Positions 8,805 to 16,832 of a stretch of 64,000 nt of DNA are shown here, in pieces (the stretch's first letter is position 1; each line of letters opens with the position of its first letter). The DNA comes from an uncultured Clostridia bacterium (GTDB taxonomy: Bacteria; Bacillota; Clostridia; Oscillospirales; Oscillospiraceae), in NCBI GenBank assembly GCA_947644595.1, contig CANSAE010000002.1:186001-250000 (forward strand), in the 5' to 3' direction. The notes beneath the pieces were generated by a model that ran no database searches, was not told where the DNA came from, and saw nothing but the letters and a program-made list of their open reading frames with translations. The position numbers and the translations under genes are program-made.

Positions 8805-8888
8805 AATAATCCTCCTATGCTGCGTGCCAAGGTATGTTCAATTTTCAAGGTACATTGCTAACTCGCAGAACTATTGTATAATAGCTCT

Positions 8889-9006
8889 ATGAACCTTTCA
8901 AGAGGTTTTCCCATACCAAAACACAATTATTTTTAAATCCTAACGCCGAAATTTCTTCCAATCTTGTTTTTCCGCACTATGACAACGCTACCTCCTCAAA
9001 AATATG
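8889..9006 (+). pseudogene. Frameshifted N-terminal remnant of a replication-initiator-like HTH gene
   Basis: ATG at 8889 begins MNLSRGFPIPKHNYF and then stops; a one-base shift continues as FLNPNAEIS before decaying. From memory, this N-terminal tag is typical of HTH/replication-initiator-like proteins of Firmicute integrative elements, where it continues into a winged-helix domain that is absent here. A TATAAT at 8877-8882 lies just upstream and a terminator follows. The fragment suggests that a replication gene was lost between excisionase and sigma-like genes. Confidence 0.45.
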
Positions 9007-9043
9007 AAGGATGCCCCAGCGGACTGCTGGGACATCCTTTTTT
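9007..9043 (+). terminator. Rho-independent terminator
   Basis: AAGGATG-C-CCCAGC (9007-9020) pairs with GCTGGG-A-CATCCTT (9026-9039) with one mismatch, followed by six Ts on the plus strand. It would end transcription from the TATAAT at 8877. Confidence 0.75.
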
Positions 9044-9153
9044 CATATTGGTATTATAGCACGTCAGAATATGTGATAACAATATCCTCCTATGTGAAAT
9101 TTTTGTAGGTAATCGTGTGAGATTTGTGCGACATCATACCATAAAGACATCAT

Positions 9154-9636
9154 TCAGCCTCTTTTTACAAAATCGTACATTTCACACAAATGTTTAACCG
9201 CACTATCTCTATTCTTGCGAATTGCCCAGATAGATGTGCATAAATCGTCCGATGCCATTTGTAGTGATTTCTTTTGAAAATAAACGGCTTGAACGACCTT
9301 CTGCTCCTGATCCGGCAGTAGCTTGAGATAGAATTCCAGCTTATCAACTTTCTGTTCCAATACAAGCAATCGTCCAGCAAGATCATCCATCAACTCAGTG
9401 TTCATCCGTGCCGCAGCTGCTTCATAGTTTGCAGCGATGTTATGCGTTTTATCGGACACTGTTCCAATAGAACGACCCTCACCAGGGCTTTGGGTGAAGG
9501 TCATGGCGTCTATTATCTCAGTAGAAGTTACCGTTGCTGGATGCTCCAGCTCATAGCGGAGCAATGCAATCCGCTGCTTATTCTCAGGATATTCCTCTAA
9601 TAGATGAATCACTTTAGTTTTCGTTGTCTCAGACAT
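9154..9636 (-). CDS. Sigma-70 region 4-like protein of integrative elements
   Basis: The 160-residue protein has a central coiled region (LAGRLLVLEQKVDKLEFYLKLL) and a C-terminal helix-turn-helix resembling sigma region 4 (LPDQEQKVVQAVYFQKKSLQMASDDLCTSIWAIRKNRDSAVKHL). Region 2 is absent, so it is not a full sigma factor. Such DUF1492-like proteins are common regulators in phages and conjugative elements. Its ATG follows a GGAG site. Confidence 0.65.
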   Translation of the reverse strand: MSETTKTKVIHLLEEYPENKQRIALLRYELEHPATVTSTEIIDAMTFTQSPGEGRSIGTVSDKTHNIAANYEAAAARMNTELMDDLAGRLLVLEQKVDKLEFYLKLLPDQEQKVVQAVYFQKKSLQMASDDLCTSIWAIRKNRDSAVKHLCEMYDFVKRG

Positions 9637-9794
9637 ATTGATTTCTCCTTGTTGTAGTAGTGTTGATTCGTGTTTTTGCCAGCTTTGGGCGGCGCACGAA
9701 TCGACGGCAAACCATGGATAAATTCAAAATTTTTTGTTGCTAAACCAGCCTTTTTTAAGGTTTGCGGAGAATAATGATGTAATCTGTCAAAGTC

Positions 9795-9897
9795 TTTCGA
9801 CAGCGTTCTAATGAACTTCCTACCATTCGATAGGGAATCCATTACAACGCTGTCGAAAAAAAATACCGCGCACAGGATACATCCTGTACACGGTTCT
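9795..9897. repeat. Structured intergenic region with two inverted repeats
   Basis: TTTCGACAGCGTT (9795-9807) and AACGCTGTCGAAA (9846-9858) form a perfect 13-bp inverted repeat around 38 bases. A second hairpin with arms ACAGGAT (9871-9877) and ATCCTGT (9880-9886), extended by partly pairing flanks, follows. They dominate the 499-base gap between 9637 and 10135, in which I see no convincing gene. They could be an origin, a regulatory RNA or a recombination site. Confidence 0.5.
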
Positions 9898-10078
9898 TTT
9901 GTAGGCGGAATATTACATCGTCGCCTCATTCGTTCAATGTGAGAGAACAACGGATTTACGGCCTCCCAGATGTGAAATGCTCTTTGTTAAGTTTATCACA
10001 ATTTATCTCTGAATTCAACACTTTCCTTCAATAAATTGATAAAATACGATTTGCAATGCACAATTTCAGCAGTATTTT

Positions 10079-10116
10079 AACTGCCCATCTCCTTTTACAG
10101 AGATAGGCAGTTTTCT
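10079..10116. terminator. Terminator at the end of the PRTRC-type operon
   Basis: AACTGCC-C-ATCTC (10079-10091) pairs with GAGAT-A-GGCAGTT (10100-10112), with a T run on the plus side and TTAAAAT on the minus side. It lies 20 bases past the stop of the last operon gene and closes the 12.5 kb leftward unit. Confidence 0.6.
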
Positions 10117-10135
10117 CATAGCGAAACTGAATCAA

Positions 10136-11110
10136 TTACGCTGCCTTTTGAAATCGGATGGTATCGGCCCTCACTTGGAGTTCCTGAGATAATAGCTTCA
10201 ATGTGGAGAAATCGTCATTCAAGCCGATGATCTCCCGCTGCAAAATCTCTTCAAAGCGGCGCTTCCGTGCTTCCAGGCCGTGAACCTTTGCTGCCCAGCG
10301 TTCCATGACGGCAGGGCTATTGCAACCGCTCTTAATGAAATAGTCGCACCGATCCTGATACTTTTCGATTTCCTTCTTGAGCGCCAGATAGACCTCTTCC
10401 GCCATTTTGCCACGCTGCTTCTCATCATCAATAATGTAAAAGCTGTTGACCATCAGCGGTGTGCCTTTTTGATTCTTTTCGCCCAGCCCGGTGATGAAAT
10501 CCTCGAATGTATCTACCTGCCCCATGAATGTGTTGGGAACAAAGTACATATGTCCGTTGACGCTGAGCTTCACCGCTTCAATGCTCTGGAGGAAGCTGGT
10601 ACAAATCGTTTCGATCTGCTTTCGGTTGGCGCACTCTTTGTATAGCTCAAAGAGTTCTTCTGCCTGCCGGCAGCAGCCATACACATCAATATCCGGGTCA
10701 AACACCATATTGTCGCAATAAATCATTTCCGTTGCTTTGTCAAATGTGATGTTTGCCAGCTTCTCGTATTGGTTCGTCTGACGGTTCAGCGTCTCCTTGA
10801 CCAGTTCGCGGGAATACCCGCTTGCGGAACGCCGATTGTCCCGGCAGTAGACCATGTAAATGGTCGTTTCACCGCCGTGATTTACCACGATGCGCTGCCG
10901 GATATCTCCTGTTGCGGAGCGAAAGGCGTCTCCCGCGGAAACACGCTTGCCGACAGTGTAAGGGATGTTCATCTTCAAGCAAAGTTCTTCCAAATCGGCT
11001 TTCTTCACCAGCAGGTTCGCAAGAGAGAAGTACAAAAACTTCCCCAGCATTTTGCCTTCATCGCCGCTGCTTGTTCCGATAAAGTCATTGAAATTGATCG
11101 TATTACCCAT
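10136..11110 (-). CDS. Conserved protein of unknown function, last gene of the PRTRC-type operon
   Basis: The start is the ATG at 11110 (MGNTINFNDFIGTSSGDEG), seven bases after AGGAGG, giving 324 residues. No catalytic motif is obvious. The middle has two short Cys clusters (MVYCRDNRR, YGCCRQAEELFELYKECANRKQIETIC), and the C-terminal third is charged and helical (LALKKEIEKYQDRCDYFIKSGC). It resembles DUF6744-type plasmid/ICE proteins in overall pattern, recalled rather than searched. It overlaps the end region of the primase gene and is transcribed with it, so a role in replication or DNA processing of the element is likely. Confidence 0.6.
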   Translation of the reverse strand: MGNTINFNDFIGTSSGDEGKMLGKFLYFSLANLLVKKADLEELCLKMNIPYTVGKRVSAGDAFRSATGDIRQRIVVNHGGETTIYMVYCRDNRRSASGYSRELVKETLNRQTNQYEKLANITFDKATEMIYCDNMVFDPDIDVYGCCRQAEELFELYKECANRKQIETICTSFLQSIEAVKLSVNGHMYFVPNTFMGQVDTFEDFITGLGEKNQKGTPLMVNSFYIIDDEKQRGKMAEEVYLALKKEIEKYQDRCDYFIKSGCNSPAVMERWAAKVHGLEARKRRFEEILQREIIGLNDDFSTLKLLSQELQVRADTIRFQKAA

Positions 11111-11124
11111 TAAAAATCCTCCTG

Positions 11125-12183
11125 TCATGCTTCAGCCACACGGCTGAGCAGATAATCGTCCACACCTTTATAGGTGGGATTCCATGTGTATTTTGAATAC
11201 CGAATGCCTCGGATCGTCTGCACTTCTTTCCGCATTTTCAAAACAGCGTTTCGTACTTGCGGATTGGTCATCTGGTCCATGTCCATGGCTTCTACGACCT
11301 CCGTGACGCCTAACGCGCGAATGGTGTCCGTCAAGCCGTTTAAAGCACTGACGCCGCCGATGCAGACAAATAAGGCGTCATTCGCCAGATAGCTGGCCAC
11401 ATCGCCTTTCAACGGACCTTCGGTTAAAAATGCCCGTTTGCTGGCAGTATTGCCTGTAACATGGACCCACGAATAACTGCGGGTGCCGTTCGGCATATCC
11501 CTGCTGGATAGCCAGCGGTACTTGCGGTTTGCTGCCGCTTCGCCGTCCAATCGGATTTTCAGTCCTTGTATCAGTCCTTCCTTGTTTCGGACAGGGATCA
11601 GAAAGCCATTCGGGCCGGAGAGTGTCCAGTCTCCGTAGTAGGTACGGAAGCCGGGAACACCCAACAGTTCATGCCCGGCTACCCGGAGCAAGGAGGCGAG
11701 CAACCGCCGCCCCTGCTCCGTTTCCGGCATACTTCGGTATTGGTTTTGCCGGATGCGTTCTTCAGATAGCCCACGCTCCAGCAGATTCTCCCGGTGCTTG
11801 TCCAGAAGCGTTAAATGCTCCAGCATATCGGTATAAACGGCGTGGCGCACCTCCAATGGAAGCGGCTGCCGTTCTGTGTTTTGGGGCGTTGGTTGTTTGG
11901 GAATGGGATATATCTTGCTGTCCTGTGCCAACGCCTGGTATGCTTCTTTGTTGCTGATACCCTTTACTCTTGCGTATAAGGTGACACTGTTGCCGCTTGC
12001 GCCGCAAAGATTACAGCGGTACACATCAAGCTGTGTGTTCAGATTCAGGTGGTATTTTCCCACTCCGTGATCGCCGCAGAAGGGGCAGCTTGCCTCAACC
12101 GCCTTACGCCGAAGCGTCCGGGAATCGAGGACAAGCCCGCACCGTCTGGCGGCTTCTACGATTGGGATTTTTTCATAGGCCAT
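11125..12183 (-). CDS. DnaG-type primase-like protein (CHC2 zinc finger plus Toprim)
   Basis: The start is taken as the ATG at 12183 (MAYEKIPIVEAARRCGL), 14 bases after AGGAGG; a GTG five codons upstream is the alternative. The N-terminal region has a zinc finger of primase type, CPFCGDHGVGKYHLN ... YRCNLCGASGNSV. The C-terminal half has Toprim elements: the acidic TEGPLKGDVASYLA and MDMDQMTNPQV (D-x-D). At 352 residues it lacks the full DnaG RNA-polymerase core and helicase-binding domain, as in plasmid and phage primases. It probably primes replication of the element. Confidence 0.85.
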   Translation of the reverse strand: MAYEKIPIVEAARRCGLVLDSRTLRRKAVEASCPFCGDHGVGKYHLNLNTQLDVYRCNLCGASGNSVTLYARVKGISNKEAYQALAQDSKIYPIPKQPTPQNTERQPLPLEVRHAVYTDMLEHLTLLDKHRENLLERGLSEERIRQNQYRSMPETEQGRRLLASLLRVAGHELLGVPGFRTYYGDWTLSGPNGFLIPVRNKEGLIQGLKIRLDGEAAANRKYRWLSSRDMPNGTRSYSWVHVTGNTASKRAFLTEGPLKGDVASYLANDALFVCIGGVSALNGLTDTIRALGVTEVVEAMDMDQMTNPQVRNAVLKMRKEVQTIRGIRYSKYTWNPTYKGVDDYLLSRVAEA

Positions 12184-12230
12184 CGCCAAACGGTACACCT
12201 CCTGTCACGGCAAATCACCTGAAATCTGAA

Positions 12231-14081
12231 TCATGCGGCGTCAGGAATTTTCGATTGCTGAACCCGCTGTGCCGGTTTTCCGGCCGGCTGCACCGATAAA
12301 TCCGCGCCATGAACACATTTTGCCATAATGACCTGCCCGGTGGGCTGGACATTGGCCAAATCGTCTACGGACTCCATGTTATCAACAAACACGGGATAAT
12401 TGCGGCCCGTCAGCCGTTTCATCAGTTCGGACACCTCCATGCCCGCGCGGATCTTCTCGGATAGAGAAAGGCGGTCATAGCTGCGTCCATCATAGGTAAA
12501 CTTGAACGTGTCTTTCAGTTCGCCAGTGGTTTTCACCAGTTCAAACAAAGAGAATTTTACTTTGTTCATTTCCAGCTGGGACACCATCAGTTTTGCCCGT
12601 TCGCTCAGATAGACCTGCACATTACTGATTTGAACCGTCAATGCCTCAATCCGCGTCTGGCCTTCTTTGATTTGCGCGTCAAAGTCAATCTGCGATTGCT
12701 CGCTGATTTTTTGCTGCGCGGCCAACTCCGCCTTACACTGTTCCAGTTCTTTCCGGCATTCGCCCATACGGTCATATTCCGTCTGGCTCAGGTTGCCGTA
12801 CTCCAAATCGGCAGTCAGGCTTTGGATCTCCGCACGCACCTGCTCCGCTTGTGCTGACGCTTGATGCTTCGGCTTCTGAAGTTCTTTCTCCAGCGCCGCA
12901 ACTTCCTCAGACCATTTTTTCAAATCGTCGGAGCGGTATTGCTCAAAAGTTTCACGGCTCTTTTTCTCCAAGCCTAATAACTCCGCTAATTCGGCCCGCC
13001 GCTGCGTGCCCTGTTCCATGATTTCATCTACTACCGCTTTGATCGTTGCCCGGACTTCCTCAAGGTTCTGTTCCGTAACAGGCCGGTGGCAGGTCGGACA
13101 AGCCATGCCGGGGGCAAGATTTTTGTGCGCCTCTGTTTCTTTGCGGTATTGGGTCACCAGCGTGTTGATCTGCGCAGTCACATTCGCAATCTCTTCAGTG
13201 AATTTGGAGATGTACTGTTCCTGCTTCCGCAGCTTGATTTTTTCCTGCAAGGAGCGCAGTTCTTCCCGCTGTTCGTTGACCGCAGAACGGTCATCGCTGG
13301 CCAATTCGTCATACTGGCGGCTCAGCTCCGCTAAGCGTTCATCCATTTCCTCGGTGTCCAGATTGGCAAACCGTTTTTCCTCCAACGCTGCCAGTTCCCC
13401 AGATAAAGAGGCGTAGCGCGTCTCCAAATCCTGCAAGTTCTGTTTGCGCTCCCGTGCCTGCATAAAGGCCAGGTCTTTTTGCCCTTCCAAATAGACCGCA
13501 TCCTTTTCCAGCGTCCGAATTTCTTCCCGCATCTTTTTTAAGCGGGCTTCCGGGGCACTCATATCAATACCATCCAAACCGGCGCGTACGGACTCGGAGA
13601 GTTCCGCCAGCACAGCTTCATGAGAGACTGTCGGCAGATGCCGTTCCAGCAGGTTTTTCCCGGAATCACCCAATTCCTCAATAAAGTACAGAGGATTGAA
13701 GATAGAGAGAAACACATCCCGGTCTCCGAACAGATCCGTCAAATCCACTTGGCGGATCTCCACACCATCATAGATGATATTCATGCGGTCTTTATACCGG
13801 GTACGGGTCAAGGTGTGTTCTGCCTGGGCTTCGTCCAGAAACCGCAGGCTGATGCACACATCCGGGTTGACCTCGTTGTAGAGCCGGTCAATGCCGCGCT
13901 TACCGAAAAAGGGCAGGCCGGTAATGGCAAAAGCAATCGCATCCGCGATGCTGGTTTTTCCCCGGCCGTTCCCGCCTGTGACGAATGTCATGGGACCGAA
14001 CTCCAGTGTCGTTCGGTCTTTATAGGACTTAAAGCCCTCTATGGTCATGCCGGTGATTTGGAATTTTTGTATCTTGTTCAA
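12231..14081 (-). CDS. SMC/Rad50-like AAA ATPase with zinc hook
   Basis: This 616-residue protein starts with a TTG at 14081, seven bases after AAGGAGG. It has Walker A (VTGGNGRGKTSIADAIAF, about residues 34-51), a long coiled coil with a central CPTC hook (PGMACPTCHRPVTE, about residue 325), and a Walker B-like NYPVFVDNMESVDD near the C-terminus. Architecture fits small Rad50/SbcC or RecF-like DNA repair ATPases. No SbcD-type nuclease gene is adjacent. Operon position next to Rad52-like and primase genes suggests recombination-dependent replication. Confidence 0.88.
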   Translation of the reverse strand: MNKIQKFQITGMTIEGFKSYKDRTTLEFGPMTFVTGGNGRGKTSIADAIAFAITGLPFFGKRGIDRLYNEVNPDVCISLRFLDEAQAEHTLTRTRYKDRMNIIYDGVEIRQVDLTDLFGDRDVFLSIFNPLYFIEELGDSGKNLLERHLPTVSHEAVLAELSESVRAGLDGIDMSAPEARLKKMREEIRTLEKDAVYLEGQKDLAFMQARERKQNLQDLETRYASLSGELAALEEKRFANLDTEEMDERLAELSRQYDELASDDRSAVNEQREELRSLQEKIKLRKQEQYISKFTEEIANVTAQINTLVTQYRKETEAHKNLAPGMACPTCHRPVTEQNLEEVRATIKAVVDEIMEQGTQRRAELAELLGLEKKSRETFEQYRSDDLKKWSEEVAALEKELQKPKHQASAQAEQVRAEIQSLTADLEYGNLSQTEYDRMGECRKELEQCKAELAAQQKISEQSQIDFDAQIKEGQTRIEALTVQISNVQVYLSERAKLMVSQLEMNKVKFSLFELVKTTGELKDTFKFTYDGRSYDRLSLSEKIRAGMEVSELMKRLTGRNYPVFVDNMESVDDLANVQPTGQVIMAKCVHGADLSVQPAGKPAQRVQQSKIPDAA

Positions 14082-14093
14082 TCTGGCGCCTCC

Positions 14094-14918
14094 TTACGCT
14101 GCCCGTGTTTCCGGGACTACCGTATAGTCCTTTAAGACATAGAATAGAACGGTGTCTTTTTGCTGCTTTTCCAACTGAACATCCGCCAAACGTGCACCAT
14201 CGGTTAAGTCCGGGTGTTCTCCGCGGATAAATGCGTCAATAGACTTTCCATCGGAGTTTTCCAGCTTCAGCCGTGTGTTTTTCCCGGAAACGCCTTTTTG
14301 GACATTCACAGAGATCACTTTGCATTCCGTCTTTTTCAATGACTCCGGCTCGGATTTGCCGGGCTTTGATGTGGGTTCCGGTGACGGTTTCGGTTGGGAC
14401 TCTTTAGACGGAGGTGTAAGGTCAAGACGCTTGAGCATATCCAAGTACGCTTTATCCAACTTTGCCTGCTCCGTTTTCTTGATGTACCAGCTTTTGCCCC
14501 GCTTTTCGACATCAACGAAGACAGCATCCATGTTATACAGAACGCGCCCGATGCCCCACTGGACCGCGGCACGCTTCATGGAATCCGACAAACCGCCCTT
14601 GATGGGTTCAATATCGGAATCCTCGGCGCCGTCCCATTTGGTGACGAAACCGCGATCTTCAAAGTAAATTGAGATACCGCAGATTTGAGCGTCCTTTTTC
14701 CCCGTACCATGCCACGGTTTGTAATCGTTGTACCAATTCTCGGGGCCAATCACATTGTCTAAACGGTTTTGGATCGCCCGGTTTGTGACATACGGCACAG
14801 CGATTCCTCGCATTTCACCTTCATCTTCAAAAGTGTGTTGTAGCCGCCATTCCAGATCCTCCGGTGCAAAGGGTTCTGCCAATGCTTTTTGAATCTCTCT
14901 GGGGTCTGTTTGAACCAT
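14094..14918 (-). CDS. Rad52/Rad22-family single-strand annealing protein
   Basis: The first 165 of 274 residues match the Rad52 fold: FAPEDLEWRLQHT, YVTNRAIQNRLDNVIGPENWYNDYKPW, and the helix GGLSDSMKRAAVQWGIGRVLYN. A Pro/Ser/Lys-rich linker (about 175-205) leads to an OB-like C-terminal segment (CKVISVNVQKGVSGKNTRLKLENSDG). Rad52-like annealases coat single strands and pair them. It sits between the E2-like gene (3 bases away) and the SMC-like gene. Confidence 0.85.
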   Translation of the reverse strand: MVQTDPREIQKALAEPFAPEDLEWRLQHTFEDEGEMRGIAVPYVTNRAIQNRLDNVIGPENWYNDYKPWHGTGKKDAQICGISIYFEDRGFVTKWDGAEDSDIEPIKGGLSDSMKRAAVQWGIGRVLYNMDAVFVDVEKRGKSWYIKKTEQAKLDKAYLDMLKRLDLTPPSKESQPKPSPEPTSKPGKSEPESLKKTECKVISVNVQKGVSGKNTRLKLENSDGKSIDAFIRGEHPDLTDGARLADVQLEKQQKDTVLFYVLKDYTVVPETRAA

Positions 14919-14921
14919 CCA

Positions 14922-15611
14922 TTACCTCCATATCATAAAATCTTCCAAGGTTTGCCCATTTGGTACGAGGACATGCTCATAGTAGTATGCAGGGTCTTTA
15001 TCCTTCAGATGTTCCATGAGTTGCTTATGGGATAAACCCAGTTTGTTGTTCTTTTGTTCAAACAAATCATCGTTATCCGGCAACCCGAGTAAATAGCGAG
15101 GAAAGTATTTAAGCCGTAATGGGTCTTTATATCTGGGCAATACAATATTCCCTGTGCATACGTTACCATCAGCATGAACATTGGAAAAAGGATAGCGGTA
15201 CATGATCGTATCCGGTGTAGGGACTTCGTCCGCTACAACACCCAACGCGCACCCTATCACTTTTCCACTCACCAGCGTTCGGATACCAATGACTAACCGT
15301 GGAATTGGAAAGTTCAGATACTCCGTATTCCGGTAAGTAATATCAGCATACAGTTCCGGGTTCCACAGCACATAGTATTTTTCCAGCTTGTTCATAGATA
15401 CCTGTAAGCAATGTTCCGGTAAAAATCCGCTGTCCGTTGTTGCCGCCGATGCATAACCTTGGTTTAACGCATAATACAAGTCGATTTCGGAAATCTCTTT
15501 TTTCGAGATAATCCCATCCGGGTTGTAACTTTCTACTGAAATAGATCCCCGTGTGGGAGATAATCTGATACAAATATCGTTCATCGCATTCTTGTTTTCT
15601 ACCAAGTGCAT
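14922..15611 (-). CDS. PRTRC system protein B-like, E2-family (ubiquitin-conjugating fold)
   Basis: The 229-residue protein contains YPFSNVHADGNVCTGN (about residue 140). A Pro-Phe-x-Asn-Val followed by Gly-x-x-Cys-x-Gly is the signature of the prokaryotic E2 family D/PRTRC protein B, with that Cys as the presumed thioester residue. The C-terminal HKQLMEHLKDKDPAYYYEHVL is helical. Its ATG overlaps the stop of the upstream gene (TAATG), with GGAAG seven bases before. With the ThiF-like and JAMM proteins of the same operon it completes an E1-E2-deconjugase set. Confidence 0.8.
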   Translation of the reverse strand: MHLVENKNAMNDICIRLSPTRGSISVESYNPDGIISKKEISEIDLYYALNQGYASAATTDSGFLPEHCLQVSMNKLEKYYVLWNPELYADITYRNTEYLNFPIPRLVIGIRTLVSGKVIGCALGVVADEVPTPDTIMYRYPFSNVHADGNVCTGNIVLPRYKDPLRLKYFPRYLLGLPDNDDLFEQKNNKLGLSHKQLMEHLKDKDPAYYYEHVLVPNGQTLEDFMIWR

Positions 15612-16228
15612 TATGCTGCTTCCTTTCTGTATTCTTCAAGCTCAGCTTCTTGTTGCTTCGCGCAAATTAACTCACGGAGATGGTCGTTTTCTTTCCTAAT
15701 ATGAAGCAGCATATCCGTCAGGACGTGCAAGAGCTTTTGTGTATCGTAGATTTCTTCTGCAAATACAATTTTCAATTCCAGACTATACTGTGAAAAAACA
15801 TATTCGCTTTTCCAAATGCAGTCATCTGCACATAACAAATAGAACCCAATAATATCTTCGAGCTTTTGACGATGTGCTTTCAGATTCATATGTTCCAGTT
15901 TGCTGAATTCCAAAGACAGCTTACAGAATTCCTCAAAAGCAGGATGACATATCACGAATACGTTAATTTCATCTTCTTCATATTCATACCAGGTATCTTC
16001 CCCGGTATCTTCGCTTTCATTTTGCGGTTCTTCATGGAGCGGCTCAATATACCAATGTCCACCTAATATGCCATCGAAGAAATCGAAAAACATAAAATAC
16101 AAACTCTCCGAATCAAGCACAGAAATCTCTGCCGATATTTCCTCAAATTTTTGGGGTTCATAGTCATGTATATATTTCAAGATATATAGACAAGCCAAAA
16201 CACTTTCTTCATATTCGTAATCATACAT
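15611..16228 (-). CDS. Hypothetical acidic protein
   Basis: The 205-residue protein is very acidic and aromatic-rich (MYDYEYEESVLACLYILKYIHDYE, then EPQNESEDTGEDTWYEYEEDEIN around residues 68-90) and ends in a charged helix (IRKENDHLRELICAKQQEAELEEYRKEAA). No family is recognised. Its stop overlaps the start of the E2-like gene, so the two are translationally coupled and may be partners. Base composition is more AT-rich than the neighbouring genes. Confidence 0.6.
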   Translation of the reverse strand: MYDYEYEESVLACLYILKYIHDYEPQKFEEISAEISVLDSESLYFMFFDFFDGILGGHWYIEPLHEEPQNESEDTGEDTWYEYEEDEINVFVICHPAFEEFCKLSLEFSKLEHMNLKAHRQKLEDIIGFYLLCADDCIWKSEYVFSQYSLELKIVFAEEIYDTQKLLHVLTDMLLHIRKENDHLRELICAKQQEAELEEYRKEAA

Positions 16229-16238
16229 AACCAGTCAC

Positions 16239-16538
16239 CTAAAAAAATATTTTCTGATCTGTGGCAATCGGAAGGACTCCTTGAATGCGGTGTTCTAAAT
16301 TCTCAATCTGCCGCACCTTTTGACGATGATAAATGTTAATGATCGTCTCAGGCCGCACATCTCTGAATGTAAATGCGTCCCATTGAATACCTGATAGATA
16401 AACCGGTTCCTCACAGTTTAGCTTATTGAAAATCTCTGTTTGCAGGTATCCATTATAAGGTGTCTGTTCGACAAATGGCGAAACGCTTTCAGACGCGCGG
16501 ACCACACGAGTAAACACGTCTTTGTTAAGCTGGCTCAT
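16239..16538 (-). CDS. Small hypothetical protein of the PRTRC-type operon
   Basis: The 99-residue protein follows a perfect AAGGAGG site. It has no membrane segment or recognisable motif (MSQLNKDVFTRVVRASESVSPF..., C-terminal RIQGVLPIATDQKIFF). In canonical PRTRC cassettes a small ubiquitin-like protein C lies near proteins A and B. This protein is the right size, but it lacks an obvious beta-grasp pattern or terminal Gly-Gly, so that identity is only a possibility. Confidence 0.55.
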   Translation of the reverse strand: MSQLNKDVFTRVVRASESVSPFVEQTPYNGYLQTEIFNKLNCEEPVYLSGIQWDAFTFRDVRPETIINIYHRQKVRQIENLEHRIQGVLPIATDQKIFF

Positions 16539-16551
16539 AATAGCCTCCTTT

Positions 16552-16821
16552 TTAGTATTCTGATGGCCGTAAAATCGTCGTCGCTGACCGATCTGCTTCT
16601 GTGATAATCAAGAACATGGTTCCGTTAGAACTATGATAGGCAGAAATCAGTCGCTCTCCACGTTGGAGCGCCCGATCATTTTTCTGCTTATTCCTTTCCG
16701 ATAAGTCGCCCCAGTCACAATGCAGATGCCGGAAGAGTGCGGTAAACATTTCATCTCGCGGAATCTCTGTAAGCACACCCGGCATTGCGGAGATACTCCC
16801 CGGGAAAAAATTTATTTTCAT
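16552..16821 (-). CDS. Small conserved plasmid/ICE protein (MKINFFPG type)
   Basis: The start at 16821 follows AGGAGCG and gives 89 residues: MKINFFPGSISAMPGVLTE..., FRHLHCDWGDLSERNKQKND, ERLISAYHSSNGTMFLIITEADRSATTILRPSEY. This pattern (HxxGDWGD-like motif, then GERLxSAYH and ITEADRS-x-TT-x-L) is a widely seen but uncharacterised small protein of plasmids and integrative elements, often near PRTRC genes. A longer reading upstream would run through the methyltransferase gene and is not credible. Confidence 0.7.
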   Translation of the reverse strand: MKINFFPGSISAMPGVLTEIPRDEMFTALFRHLHCDWGDLSERNKQKNDRALQRGERLISAYHSSNGTMFLIITEADRSATTILRPSEY

Positions 16822-16832
16822 TGATTTCGCTC

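Noticed and set aside
9609..9950. 113-codon minus-strand frame in the structured region before the sigma-like gene
   Set aside because: It runs through two inverted repeats, has no ribosome site and overlaps the start of the next gene; protein composition is not convincing. The DNA structure itself is reported instead.
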